A stretch of DNA of 64,000 nucleotides from Gamsiella multidivaricata (lineage: Eukaryota; Mortierellomycota; Mortierellomycetes; Mortierellales; Mortierellaceae): NCBI RefSeq assembly GCF_025024155.1, contig NW_026251791.1, positions 89,851-153,850 of the forward strand, given 5' to 3'. Both the position numbers and the translations under genes were made by a program. Under the pieces are notes generated by a model. It made no database searches and was not told the origin of the DNA. It worked only from the letters and a program-made list of their open reading frames with translations. Below, one piece after another: positions 11,471-24,700 of the stretch (within the stretch, counting starts at the first letter, position 1; each line of letters begins with the position of its first letter).

Positions 11471-14440
11471 AAGTCGTGTTCTTTAGGAGGACTGAACTAT
11501 TTCGGCATCGAACCCACTCTATCGTGATCTAATGCAGATATAATAAACGAAAGATATTCGTCGTTCCTGAACGATGTACACCCCCATCTTCTGAAGGTGA
11601 GCGAACAAAGAACTGATCGCATGTAGATCGCCACCCAAAAACACCACGATACCTGGCAAGCAATTACTGCGTGCCTCTTGTAGTTTAAAACATTTTGAAC
11701 ATTTGCGGCCTCCAAAAGTAAAAATAAAAAAATATCACAGGCAGAAATCGCCAGGCGAGTTGGATTGGCAACAGTAACGGTAGCGGCAATAAGAGTCGCG
11801 CGAAGCGGCTGCTCATAGAGCTGAAGGGTGTCAGAATGTCCATCACAACGACATGCCGGCTCAGCTGAATTCATAATTATTAAGAGGCGCGGTCACGGTG
11901 CTTACAGCCATTGAGATCCGGCTTGGCGAAGTAGGTTATACGTGTACGCGTTCAGCATCCTCAGGATGTAGCAAATCTTGTTGCTATCAAAGCTCGGCAC
12001 GAACCCCCTCAACGTTGTTTGTCTCTAAAAATACCTTGCCCAATTCGCTACTTCTTACTTCATGTCAAACTAACCAAGGCCATGAATCATAAAGACACGA
12101 CGACCTTTTAGCTAAGTTTCAAATGTTAAAACCGTGCACTGGATGGTCTGTCACAATAATGATGTCTCAATCGTGGAGCATTGGCCTCAGCATTGCTTTT
12201 TTTTTTTTTAAGTCTAGATCCCCTCGCACGAAAAGGTCGCGGGCGCCTAGAGTTCAGATGGCGTTATGGTCTCAGAAGCCTGATAGTCGAAGCACGAATT
12301 GCTGGGGGAAGGACCTGAGGTCTCCAGGGAGGAAACTTCAAGCGCAATTTGGAGCATTTGGAAGAGAACAGCTGGACCTCCGCACTTTGCTCATTGAGAT
12401 ACGCGGCTCTACATATTAGTATTTAGCATTATTAACAACCTCATAAAGGATGGAGGAGCAATGGAATGCTCGTACGGAATGTTGGTGAGAAGCGCATTTA
12501 AGAGCAGAAGTTAAAAAATTGAGGCCTTTGATGGCCCTGGACAGCTAAGTTATTCATTGTTCACGACAGTGTATCGTTTTTCTTTACCTCCTTTTTTTTC
12601 AGAATATATGATTTTACGACGACCTTGACTACATACAATATTGGTAGTGACAAACACGCATTTTCCCTTCTGAATAAGTTTATACACATTGGAACGACGA
12701 CGACGTGATTACAAGAGGCCTCCAGCCGCCAGCAATACAGTTTTTTTTTTTGGCCGTATACCGCAACTAGTGCATATGTATATATAGTTTTTAGAGTAAT
12801 AAAATAAAAATGTGGTTGCCGCCATTCTTATCCATCTCTTCTCCCCCCCCCTCTCTAGTTTTTTTATGCGAGGATGTCGCGATGCTCAGCACATGTTCTA
12901 TCGAGAGGGCCCAGACTCTGGGCACTTTTGGACTCTACTAGACTACATGTATTCCTCCTCGAAGCTCTTTACGCAATTATAACTATGTAGCTGCCCTTTA
13001 ATCTTGCACTACATATGAAAGGCGCTCTCTGAATTCCGTATTCAAGGGCCCTTGCAGGGTCCATGCGAGTACGCGACTATGTCTCTTTAGTAAATAAAAG
13101 AAATCTTCCGGATAGTAAAATAAACAAGGCCATTAATATGTATTGACACTGTGGCTCTCCAGGGGGGGGGGGAGGGAAAGAGGGGAAGAGGAGCGCGCAG
13201 ATCTCAAAGACGAACGGTTTTTATGGCTCCATCCATCAATGAATTGAATACATCCAGAAAAAATTGCCGGAGTAATCTTAGAGAGGAAAAGATCGCAACA
13301 CTCCCGTGCAAAGCATTCAGGCGCATAGTTGGATGTATAAAAATGTGCTGAACCATTGAAGAAATGAACAGATGGACAAATAAACAATTGAACAATTGAA
13401 CAGTTGAACAAGGGTGGAGAAGCGTGTGCTGTATGCATGCAAGGTTCTAGAAAGCTATGATCCAAGGGTGAAGATTGTGTCTATAGACTACCAGGGGCGC
13501 CCATGGGGGAGAGACTATAAGTTGCTCCGCAAGCAAGCCAGGAGGAGATAGAGTTTTTTTTTTTTAAGGCTTCGCCCCATTACTAAGGAACTAGGACAGT
13601 GGTCAGTCCAGTCCATAATTCACGCAAACTGGCTAGAGGGGGTACGGAGGGGATCAACCAGCTAACGGATAGATCCTGTCAGCTAGTCCAGTATAGTTCA
13701 TCACCTCCCCTGGACTAATATTTGTTGCAAGGTCTATGATGCATTGTTTTGTTTTGTTTTGTAGATGAGCGTGTAGTCTGTAGTCTATACGCAAAACGAA
13801 GCCGTTGACAACAAAAAAAAGGGGAGAGGGGAAGGAGGAGTTGCTGCACTCAGCCAGGGTTTTGCTAGCCAGGGCTACAGCTGCAGAGCCAAGAGTGTAT
13901 GGGGCGATGTAGTCTGGGTTCGTTCCGCTTGTCCGCACCCTCGATCCTGCCATTCTTAGCGGGGGATGGCGAGAGAAGGAGGACGAGAGAAAGGGCACCT
14001 CTTCTATTGAATGGTGTGGGTGTGTCTTACAGCAGACGAAATGTCATATCCAATCTAGTTGCAGCATCCAATTGCTTTCATTCGTTTCTGCACACGTCCA
14101 AAGTGAACTCTGTAGATCCTATGTAGTCTTGTACCGTTTCTTCAAAGTAGTCCTCCTAAAAGAGCTCCTCCCTCATCGTCGAATGAAATCAAATCGAATC
14201 GAATCTAATCATACTAAACCAAATCGTTCATTTCAGTCCATCCTCTTCCTACACCTTTTCTCCATCTCCATAGAAACGGCCTTCTCGCTGTCGTTCCCAG
14301 ACTTCACTCATCCATTTTCTCATGCTGATATTCACTTGCCACCAAATTAAGCTATTGTTATCACGGACTACCATCGCAACTACTACAACAACAACACCAA
14401 CACCAACTTCACCAACTTCACCACCTTCAGCAATAGCATC
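11471..14440. other. 3 kb intergenic region
   Basis: No convincing gene. Open frames on both strands are short, unlike any family I know and compositionally ordinary. Visible items: C and G homopolymers near 12844 and 13163, a (TTTTG)-type repeat near 13742-13762, a GAATC/AAATC pentamer repeat near 14185-14225 and a CAA-rich leader just before the next start codon. The region is probably the long promoter and 5' UTR of the zinc-finger gene plus the CSC1 3' flank. A non-coding RNA cannot be excluded. Confidence 0.4.
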
Positions 14441-15233
14441 ATGAGCCCTTGTTACCCCAAGCCCCTCTCGTCTTCCTCACCTCGCAAACCAATCAGCGCC
14501 GCATATACTCCACCTTTGCCTTCCTCTTATCACTCCTCCACCACCTATACTCCATGGCCCTCCAACATGTCACACAACAGCGCCTCTTCATCCTCGTCAT
14601 TATCATCCTGCTGCACCACACCACAGACGCCAAATACGACCATTGCAACGACCCTCGCCCTAGCCGCTTTGACCGAATCAACGGACTGCTATGAGGAGCC
14701 CATGTCCGAACAAAATCCGCTGCCAGAGCTCATCAATGGTCTCACCCAGGCCGAGATCGAACGCTGTATCATCGAGTCGACGCTCAGGGAAGGCATGAGT
14801 TCGACTTGCTGTCAAGATCTAGTCCCTCAAGGGACTGTCCTCTCTGCATTGCTGGACAAGATCGCGTCAATTACTTCGACAGGGACACCGATAATGTCTC
14901 CATGTAAGGGAGGCTTTCTCCTCACGGACAGCCCAGCTGCATCGATTGCATGTTGTGCCGAACACGCCAAGGTTCTCGAGAGGTCTGGTAGTAGGATCAG
15001 GGGCAGGAGTACGAGCACGGGCATCAGTGACTGCAGCTACAGCAACAACAGCAACAGCAACAGCAGCAGAAATGACAGCAGGAGTGGCAGCTGCTGTCTA
15101 GCCAATGGCATTGACAGTACGATGACGGATGTACAGGAACTGATTATGACCTGTAAGGCATCATCTACGACACAGCAGCAGCAGCAGCAGCAGCAAGAAA
15201 GAAAACAGTGTCAGCGTCAACAACAACAATACC

Positions 15234-15270
<37 letters not shown>

Positions 15271-18040
15271 GCAGCAGCAGCTACTAGAAGCCATTGTGGC
15301 GGCAGCTTCATCCGAGGTAGCCAATGATGGGATGGTATGGAGCGTGGCCTTGGACGAAAAGACTCCCACGGCTTTGTGGTCGTCGCAGGCGGGAGTATCG
15401 TCGTGCTCTCACCCATCTCCAGTGACGCAGATTCAGGGGTTTCAGGAACAGGGCATGGTTGCACCAGGGCCTTTACTGTTTCCGACGGGTTCCTGCTCAC
15501 CATTGGCCATGACAGATGGGTAAGTGTATAACAGCAGAGGGGCAAGAGGAAGAAAAGGCTATTCTTTACGTTGTCTGTATACACATTTTCCTGTGAACTA
15601 TAAGAAGAGGGCAAAAGGAAAAAAGGAGAAAGAGAAGACCTCATTTAAATTCCGAGGCCATCCCTTTTTTGGCACAAGAGCAAGAACGTTAATTTCCTGT
15701 GTCTTTGTGCGTCTTCTGAGCATGTAATAATGCACAACATCATCAGCACAAACTAAACAAACTAAACTGCAGCACCAACAAACCCCTTGTTGATCTTTCT
15801 TCCTTTCACACAGAATTGTCAGCGTTTATGGTTCATTTTCCACCTCAGTTTCTCTTTATTTATTATTATTATTTTTATAGGATCTCTTTTTTTTCCATAC
15901 TTCATGGGGTCATGTTTGCGAAATGCAGAAAGTGGGAGCGAGGGAGGGGGAGTGGAAAAGAGGGACAAAAAACATATAAAGATAATGAGGCCGGAGAATT
16001 TCCCATTTACAATAGACAATAGACAGGGAAACAGCAATAAGCACAGGTGCAGGAATAGGCAGAGGAATAGGGAGCGGCAATAGGAATATGAATTGGAACA
16101 GGACGTCTGTAGGGTTCAGTCTCTCCTGCTTGCCACTCACTCCGCTTTGCTATCGAATCTTTTTTTCATTCTAATTGAACGCTCTCTGACTCGCCTTTGG
16201 CTCTGTCGATCTCTAACTTTGTCTGCATAGATGCTACGCGACCATTGGCCCCATCTCTCCTGCCGGGGTTCCACCTGGCCCAGGTCCCCTTGGTCCAGCG
16301 CCGGGCCCACCTCTTCTGCACCCACCCTCGCACTCAATCTTTGGCCCTTCTGTCGCCGTTGCCGTTGCCGTCGCCCCCAGCATCGCTCCCGCAACGGCTT
16401 CTACCTCCACGACCACAATGGCCACAATGGCCACAACTGCAGCACCAGCATCAGCACCCGCACCCGCACCAGCTACTGCCCCTCCTGCTCCTCCTGCTCC
16501 TCCGTCTTCATCTTATTCTGCTTCTTCTGGGCCCTGCTCTTCTGTCTCCGCCGCAGCTGCTCCTGGTAGCTGCAGCACCGACAGGAACAATATTAAATTC
16601 TGCAACACCACCAGCGTCATTTCTTCCCCCAGATGTAACACAGCTTCTTCGTCCTGTTCTTCATCTCCGCGTTCATCCCTATCTTCAACCTCGTCTTTGT
16701 CTTTGTCTTTGCCGTTGTCTTCGTCTTCATCCTCGCTATCGTCCTTTTCTCCTTGTTCCTCTGTGTCACCAGACGATCCTCCCCCCCATCTGCCCTCCAC
16801 TCTACTGCGATCGCCATTCTCCCCACCGATTCACTATCACCATTCCCCATCCCCGCTTGCTTCATCCACACCACTGCCACCAGATTGCACAGACGTTGAC
16901 ATGGACGCAGACATGTCACACTCGGCCATCCTTCTCAATCATAGTCATGGCGCCCGCTGTCTCTGGGCTGGATGCCACGCCCACCTAGCGACCGTGGTCG
17001 ATCTCTGGACCCATCTGATCGAACTTCATGTCCCCGTCCAAAACAGTGTCCCCATCCTCTGTGAGTGGGACTCATGTTGGACCCAGCACATGCACAGCGA
17101 GCAACTGCTTTGGCACCTGCGACTGAATCATCATCTAGTCCCGTCATCTGTACCACAACAGCCATCATTATTCATGGAAATGAATTACTCTCCACCCGTC
17201 TCTTCTCCCCTTCATTTTCCCGCCCATTCTTCAGCCCCAATGCGTCTACCTGTGCCCACGCCTGCCTCCTTACCCCCCATGGGCTCTCCTACCTCCAACG
17301 GCGCTATCTCAGCTGGTCTGGGACAGCCAGGTCCGTCCTTCTGGGATACCACCTCATCCGAGCCCCTTCAGTACATCATCAAGCAAGAAGAGTCCTACAG
17401 TCTAACCTTGGATCAAGAGCGCATGCTTCGACAAGAACAACATCACCCCTGTCTCTGGCAGGGTTGCCGCCTCTCATTCCCGAACTTCGAGACCCTGACG
17501 AGCCATCTGAGCGAGGAGCACATCGGTATGGGCAAGAGCGAATACATCTGCGAATGGGCCAACTGTGACCGACAGGGTCGCGGATTCGGTCAACGTCAAA
17601 AGGCAATGCGTCACATCCAGACCCACACTGGCGATAAGCCCTTCCAATGTCAGGTCTGTCAGAAGCGGTTCTCGGAGGCGAACATCATGGCGCAGCATAT
17701 GAGGACACACACGGGCGAGAAGCCCTTCAAGTGCACCGAGCCGGGTTGCGGACGACAGTTTTCAATCTCGGGCGCATTGACCATCCATCGAAGGGTCCAC
17801 ACGGGCGAGAAGCCGTTCAAGTGTAAATTCGACGGTTGCGACAAGTGGTTTGCGGAATCATCGAATCTGACCAAGCATCTGAGGGTCCATACGGGCGAGC
17901 GGCCGTTCCAGTGCCCGTACGTCGGATGCGACAAGCGCTTCTCGAGACCGGATCAGGTCACGAGGCACAAGAAGACCCATCTGACCGATAATGAGAGAAT
18001 GGCTATGATGAAGGCCGAGAGAGGCCTGCACTCTAGATGA
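14441..18040 (+). CDS. C2H2 zinc-finger transcription factor with Zap1-like layout
   Basis: Exons 14441..15519 and 16231..18040 joined in phase across a 711-base intron (GTAAGT ... GCATAG); 962 residues. The N-terminal half is Ser/Thr/Pro-rich with a long glutamine tract. Eight C2H2 fingers follow. A first pair near residues 600-650 is CLWAGC...H-x4-H and CEWDSC...H-x4-H. The remaining six (about 764-945) are CLWQGC, CEWANC, CQVC, CTEPGC, CKFDGC and CPYVGC fingers, the last five joined by TGxKPF-type linkers. A separate N-terminal finger pair plus a C-terminal array is the layout of the zinc sensor Zap1 of yeast, where the pair senses zinc in an activation domain. Assignment to Zap1 is an inference; yeast Zap1 has seven fingers. 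GLI/ZIC-type tandem fingers in other fungal factors are similar. Confidence 0.85.
15173..15284 (+). repeat. polyglutamine-coding CAG/CAA microsatellite
   Basis: In-frame run of CAG then CAA codons, interrupted by a short ERKQCQR stretch, encoding more than 30 glutamines in the zinc-finger protein. The switch from CAG blocks to CAA blocks and back to CAG is visible directly. Confidence 0.95.
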
Positions 18041-18126
18041 AGTTGATCAGCGCGAGCAAAAACAGAGCAGACACTCACACACATAATAAAACAAGATGCC
18101 CTGGAGGCAGTTTTGTGAGCAGCAAG

Positions 18127-18159
<33 letters not shown>

Positions 18160-18474
18160 CATAGATTAACATAACAGAGCGCGACATAGTTTTGTCGTCA
18201 ACAAGTATCCTGCATGACCGAGTTCAATGTTTATGTTTTTGTTCAAAGTGTCCCATCCAGTGAGAGTGAGGGTCTTCATCTCATCGTTCTCTGCCGTAAT
18301 ATGTACGAATTGCGAAAACCATATTTCTGAAGAGCACATGTACAGAATACAAACATACTTTTGTTAAATTTGTGGAAAAGAGAAAAGGTTGTCTAATAAT
18401 GCTCTGATGAGGAATTAATAAAACACAAGAAGGAAGAGACAGAAAAATGACTAAAGAGAGGAGTGCGAACAGGA
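18041..18474. other. 3' flanks of two convergent genes with a 29-base A run
   Basis: This gap separates the stop codons of the zinc-finger gene (+) and the YvcK-like gene (-). It contains an uninterrupted A run at 18127-18155 and AATAAA-like signals on the plus strand (ACATAATAAAAC near 18083). No gene is seen. Confidence 0.6.
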
Positions 18475-21079
18475 CTAGGCTTCCAACACAACCGCCGCTG
18501 CTGCGGAAGCCGACGTTGCCGTCGTTTCCGTAGACAATTTTGACACCACATGGCTGACCGCCGGTGTCGGTGTCGAAGGCCTTGTCGAGTTGGCGGTCGT
18601 CGACAACGACGACAGGTTTGCAGCCGATGACGACAAGGAAGACAACGAAGAAGAAGCGGACCAACTGCCGTCCATGATCGTCTCCAGTAGCCTGTTCAAA
18701 TGCTCCTCATCATAGATGGGTCGCCCCGATGACGGATCCCGTCGTCCTGTGCAGCGAACACAATCAATCCCCAACTTCTCGATCTCCCATACATCGACCT
18801 GCACCTCCGAGTTATCCAAGTAAATCACATGGGTAATGTATCGCGAGGGCTTATGCTCTGTCGGCCAGAATTGTCCAGACAGTTTGAGTGAGTAGTTGAG
18901 CGCGCCTGTCAGTGCCCAGATGAAATCCAGGGCCTTATAGTCCGGTGTTTCCCTGTCGTTCGTACCGTTCAGCATAAAGACCTTGTTCTTGAGCGACCGA
19001 GACTCTGCAATCCCACGACCGACGTCCTTCAGGATTAAGCAGGGGATGATCGACGTGTAAAGCGATCCGATCGAATACACCAGTGTTTCCATTTCCGCTA
19101 GAGCGCAGAGCAACTTTGGATTTGGTGGCGGAAAAATTTCCTGACCGTACTCATTGATGTAGTATAGTCTCGTAATCCTCGACTGCAGCGAACTCGATCG
19201 TGACGGTGTCTTGTCGAAATAAATATTATTCTGCACCAGTCTCAATGTCGAGAAACTATCGTCCTGCTGCTGACTTGACGATAATGTTGCCAAGTCCGGG
19301 GTCTTTGATCCATCGGGCGTCGTCGATGCAGAGTTAGCGCTTAACTGAACATGACCCACGTTGAAACTGTCCCCGGAGGAGGCCAAAGATGGATGTGAAA
19401 TTGCGCACTGTCCCAGGATAGTGTTTCCGTTCTTGAGGAGCGCTGCAATGGCGATTCCATGGTTGGTGTTGATGACGGGAATAACTCTGGTCGGTTCTGT
19501 GATGCCTGTGATGGCCGCGAAGAGAAAGATGGCCGATTCCAGCGATCCAAAGAACATGCGCGCGCCCGTGAGAAAAAAGTTACCGATCGACCCATTGGCG
19601 AACGAGAAGCGCTTATGAGCCCGCTTCAGGATCTCGGACTGAATGTAGATCAGGAATCCCCGGATGACTTCCTTCTTATCTGAAGGGATATGCATCCAAA
19701 GGCTATATAGATGTTAATGGAGAGTAAGGAGGGTGAGAAGAACATGGAAGGACTGAGCTGAGAAGCATCAAAGCACGGCGCGAGTCGAAAGTAAAACCGA
19801 CAGCCCATACCGATGACTTCCTTCTACGATCTCGACCCACTCGTTCTTGATGGCGTTTGCATCTCCATGTCCTGGTAAACGATAGCCCAGCAGTTCCTGA
19901 ATGGCGGTCCTGCCGACGTCTGACGGATCTGGCTTGATCAGCCGGATAAGCCGAGAACGAATGTCGCCAATCGCTGGTCCGTCCAACACGCGCAGGATTT
20001 CACTTGTAGAGCCACCGTTATCCGAGATACCCACTGGATGTCAAAACGTAGTTGAGGGAAACAACTCCTGTTAGCACTTTAGCACTGTGGGAGAATAAAT
20101 GCCATCCACTGGCACCCAATGAAGCATTCTTTCAGAAATGGCTTTGAGGTTCACAGCAGCTCCAATTAATTGTTCCCCCCGAATGGTGACTCAGTCCGAA
20201 GCAGCGAGTCCTGTCCAACGGAACGTGCTACTGCAGTCCATCCCACTGTCCACTGTCCATTAGGTGACAATTGTCGGCCAAATCCGTCCAACAGGTGGGG
20301 TGGCTGTCCTGTCTCTTGTGTTCAGAAAATTAATCCAATCGCCCCATCACTATCTCCGTTTGTCCGTGGGACAAGACATGCCATGCCATGCCGTGCCATG
20401 CGATAAGCAAACACAGATTGCGAAAAAAAAGTCAAAAAGCCAAAAAGCCAAAAAGCCAAAAAAAAAAAAACCATCGACAACGACAGAAAGTGCATGTTGT
20501 AGACTTACAGACATAGGTGACATTGGGTGTCATATCCTGCAACAGCTGGACCAAAGAGTTACAGGCCGTCCCACCCGAAAACACCAAGATCCCGGCATCT
20601 GCACCGCCGCGTGAATTGTCGGAACAAGTGTACGCCGACCCTGGTAATGATGCCGACATTGCTGGGACATGCGTTGATCTGACTGCACTGCCCACACCGT
20701 TGGTACCTGTGGCTGTAGAGTGCTTTGCTGTCTCGTGTGTCTGCGAAGGTGGCAGGTGCGGTGCCTCCGCAGGCTGTAGTGGCCGGGCGTCACCGTTGGA
20801 GACAACGTGTGAGGATGTTGGTCCTGGTCCCAAGGGCGAAGAGGGCTGCGACTTTTGAAGGCTGTTGTTGTTGCTGTTGCTGTTGCTGTGAAGACTCATG
20901 CGTTTGCTGAATGTCGGGAGGATGGGCAGGACGATGGCTTCACCATTCTTGTAGCCGGGCCCGTTTCCGATGAGCGGGTCAGGCATCCCTGGGAGGACAT
21001 TGGTGTTGTTGGTGGTGGTGTTGGTGGTGGTGATGGTGGGCGGGGCGGTATCGATTGATGGTCCCTCTCGCGTAGACAT
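18475..21079 (-). CDS. YvcK/CofD-like (UPF0052) family protein
   Basis: Exons 20509..21079, 19811..20033, 18475..19702; 673 residues in phase. The first 160 residues are disordered (Ser/Thr/Pro/Asn-rich). The fold then starts with ILVFSGGTACNSLVQLL (about 164-180), and the splice joins it to GISDNGGSTSEILRVL and GPAIGDIRSRL, which match the GGTGLS-x-LL, DDGGSSGRLR and PPGDIRN signatures of bacterial YvcK and the related CofD phospholactate transferase. The third exon carries the rest, with FANGSIGNFFLTGARMF and VIPVINTNHGIAIAALL. Bacterial YvcK binds UDP-sugars and controls carbon and cell-wall metabolism; the role in fungi is not known to me. The C-terminal 60 residues are Ser/Ala/Thr-rich. 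Intron 1 holds tandem copies of CCAAAAAG (about 20433-20460) and of CCATG (about 20377-20400). Confidence 0.87.
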
Positions 21080-21790
21080 AGTCGGCTAGTTCTGCAGAGG
21101 CTCTTTACGCAGGCAGTGACTCAGGGTGTGGTTGTGGCGGATAGATCAGTTGGTATGGGTGGAGTGCGGGGAGGGGGAAAAAGAAAAAGACGAGAGGGAG
21201 TGGAGCGTGGAGCGGAGATAAGGCGACGAGGTGGCCATTGGTGAGGTATTAGTCGTTATATGATGACTGCCAAGGGGACAGAAGACAGAGCGGCGAAGGT
21301 TTGTCTGTCAGCATGTTCCCGCTGGGAATAAAAGAGAGATAAGGAAAAAAGGGTCAGTCAGCCCAAAACGCAAGTAGACTGACTAGACTACATGGTGCAA
21401 TAAAGGATTAGTTGCCACCAAAAATAAACCATCCTCCAATCAGATAAACTGGCTCGCGTGAGTCCTGGAGCCGTGGACTGCATGTCTTCCAATGTAATAT
21501 ACGTGTTCCATTTTCGTGGCTCTGAGCATCCAACCTACCACTGTCCATCTCCCTCTCCCTCCCTTCCTTTTCCCTTTCTCTTTTACTAAAATCCCTCAAA
21601 CCACTCTCGCAACTAGAGCCTTTCTTTTTTATGTGACCCAGTCCAATCTAATCTGGCATCTTGACAAAACGCGACAATAAACAGCAGAAGACACATGTTT
21701 CACATATATTGTTACCCCACAGATTTACATTACTATTTTGATGTATAAACACAATCTACAATCTACGTAAATGAATCACCCTCGATCTCT
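21080..21790. other. intergenic: YvcK-like promoter and acid trehalase 3' flank
   Basis: Both flanking genes are on the minus strand. The stretch is purine-rich on the plus strand near 21170-21200 and has a CT-rich block near 21545-21590. No gene is supported. Confidence 0.5.
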
Positions 21791-24700
21791 CTATAGCACA
21801 GCAATCTCCGCGACAGTGGCTCCAGCCTCGGTGTTGTCGTCCGTCTGCGCTCCCTCCACGACCAGCTGCACAAACCGAGCCTCGATCGACTGGACCAACG
21901 TCACATCGCTTGTGTTGGCCAATCTCACCATCACCTTCTCCACATGGCTGGGATCGTATGGCGCAGTGATGTTCACTTCATCGACCTTGGCCACCTGCTT
22001 CAAGCCCTCCGTACTGTTGGTCAAACCTGCATACACCTTATACGACTTTGGTGGGTTGTTATTGAAGTTCAAATGGAAGGACCGGATCGTCTGAGTCTTG
22101 CCGAGATCGATGTACAGCGACGCAGGCGCTTTGGTCTTCGGACGCCAGTATGTCGCGTTCGACCCATCGACCGCCGCAAGCGCGTATTGACCAGGCAAAA
22201 TCGGGGCTGTAGACGTGACAGAAGGGACGCACTGCGCCATGTTGCCAGCAACTAGGGTTCCATTGAGGTCGCTACGGTACGTGGGCACAGTCAACTTGCT
22301 TCCGACAGACAGGCGGCTTTTTGGGTACAAAAGCGGGATAGAGTGGTGACGAGTGAGTAAGGAAACTTGAAGTAACCAGGGACGCGAACAGGTCGTTCGT
22401 AAAATAGACTAGTAAAATAGGAAAAGAGCACTTACTATTTTCCACTCTTCTTGTTTCGGTCTCCAATATGGACGCAAGCCTTTGAAGAACCACCCGAGCG
22501 ACGACGAATCGTTGTCTCCTTGCCTGCGACAGTGACATCGAACACGCTACCCTGCCACTTCATACCCTTGACGGTGTAGCCCTCAGGGGCCAGCTGAGGA
22601 GGTAGCGAAGGGTCTAGGTAAAAGCAGTCGAGACGAGGTCTGTAGCCCGTAAAACCATGCGTCCAGGCTTGCAGGTAACCACCATGTCCAGTCAAAAAGG
22701 TGTATGCGGGGTTGGTGCCGCCATTCTCCGCGTACACGTCTACAGTCTGCTCTGAAAATTGAGCAAATGGCCCTCGAACATATGGCTCACTGCTTTGAAG
22801 GAGGTACGTATAAGTTTCGCAGCCTTGCCAAGACAGTTGTGCCGAGTTAATGCTGAAGATCGAGTAGGTCATTCCTGGTCCGTTAGGGCTGTTTGCTCCA
22901 GCGTAGAACGACATATCCTCATGAGGGTCCCGAATTGCATATTCGAGGGGGTAGATCATCAGGATTACATCCGCTTGCTTGACCGGTGTTGACGCGTTGA
23001 AACCCTCGTATTCCAACACGACTTCGCTCGTTGACTCATACAGGATAGTGATGTTCTCAGCGATGATACTCCAGTTGCCTGGAACTTCCTGCGTTCGACC
23101 GAGGATAGATGCTGCGTGGATACTGTTGCGTAACGTCACCGCTGCACCAGCATTCGTGAAAGCAGCATTGTCCACATGGTTGGCATATTCATCTGGGTCC
23201 GTCTATACACAGAAAAAAGGAAGAGGGCAACATGTTTAGCATATCAATGCATGACATACAACTGGGCTAATAAGATCAACGTCTCAATACCATGTTCTTA
23301 GTAATATAACGGCTGTGAAATAAGTGAAAAAGTGTTTGAAAATTTCATGTTAGAAGCCATTAAATGAAATCTTGAGGCTGTCAGGGCAACCATGGTAGAT
23401 CCTTCAGTTCTTACCCAGTACTGGGGTCATGGATCACTTGGCTGGCCCAAAACTCAGAAACCCCCTTCATAATTGGATAACCCTTATCAGCCAGCCAGGT
23501 CTCGTTCTTAGTTGTAATGAAATACTGCCATTGGGCGAGCGCAATGTCGTTGTTCAAATGATACTCGTAGTCGTAGCAAGGCCCAATTCCTATGCAAAGT
23601 TCATTCAGTGTTTTAGCTCATGTATTGGTGTGTACAAGAACACGATTTCCTCTCTCTCTTTCAAAAAGAAAAAAAAACTCACCTGTACAGTTGCCAAATC
23701 GAAAAGACACCCAAGGATAGAGTAGCCCTGATCTATTGAACTTCTTTACGTTCTCAATGGCCACACCCAAGTTCTTGCTCCTGTAATTATTGATGCTCAT
23801 CGCATAGTCCGGGAAGAGTGACAAAAGACTGGGATACATCCAGGTGTCGGCGTCCCAAAAGATTCCAGCAGCGTACGAGTCCGATGTGAGACCGGCGGGG
23901 GCTATGCTGTTGTCGCCCAATCCTTCCCCCTCGTTGCCGTTACGGACATTGGCCAGGAGGTGATACAGACTTGATCGAGAGGTCGTTTGCAGCTCATCGA
24001 GCATACTCTTGCTGCCCCTGGATTTGCCAGCACCAAGGATTACAATATCGCCGCCCTCCGACCACAAGTCTTCCCAAGCACTTCTATGCTCCGACACAAG
24101 TTGATCCCAGCCATCAGAACGCGCCTCCTTGGCGGTCGATAGAGCAGTCTCTCTCTCGATATCTCTGAAGGCGTCGGAAGACGCGATACCAATGGCCTTG
24201 AATACAGTCAACTTGCCGTCAGAAGGGACTGTAACCGAATACGACTGAGCCACGGTCGATTGATTGGTACCCAGGCCCACGCTCTCGGGAACATCTACAG
24301 CCTTATATTTATCGCTGTCGCCAGCGATCGATAACGTGGAAATCTCCCACGCAGTGACGTTGTTGATACCCACAGGCTTAACTGCGGAGTAGATGGCATT
24401 AGGAAGTTCGGTGTCGTTCAGCTTGCCGGCTTGCTCGTCTTGGACGCGTTGTGCCCCAGCACCATCGAGCGCATCAGTGATGATGACCTGCTGATCAGCC
24501 GACAGTCCAGAAATATCGAGGCGCACTAAACCAAGGCTGGGTCGCGATCGATGGGCAATGACAGTGTAGGTGAGATGGATATCGCTCGATGAGTTAAAGG
24601 GGGACCAAGTGATGGCTGTTTGAACGACACCGTCACGCAATGAGAGGGACTGGGAGTACGACGTGATCTGATTGAGATCGATGCCAACACGATATGTCGC

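Noticed and set aside
11497..11874. 125-codon minus open frame after the channel gene
   Set aside because: No recognisable motif and it abuts the CSC1 3' end; likely chance.
16197..16988. 263-codon plus frame overlapping the zinc-finger gene
   Set aside because: Leu/Pro/His-rich shadow of the biased composition of the true frame.
20377..20460. CCATG and CCAAAAAG tandem repeats considered as a CRISPR-like array
   Set aside because: Very short units without spacers, inside an intron of a fungal gene; simple sequence repeats.
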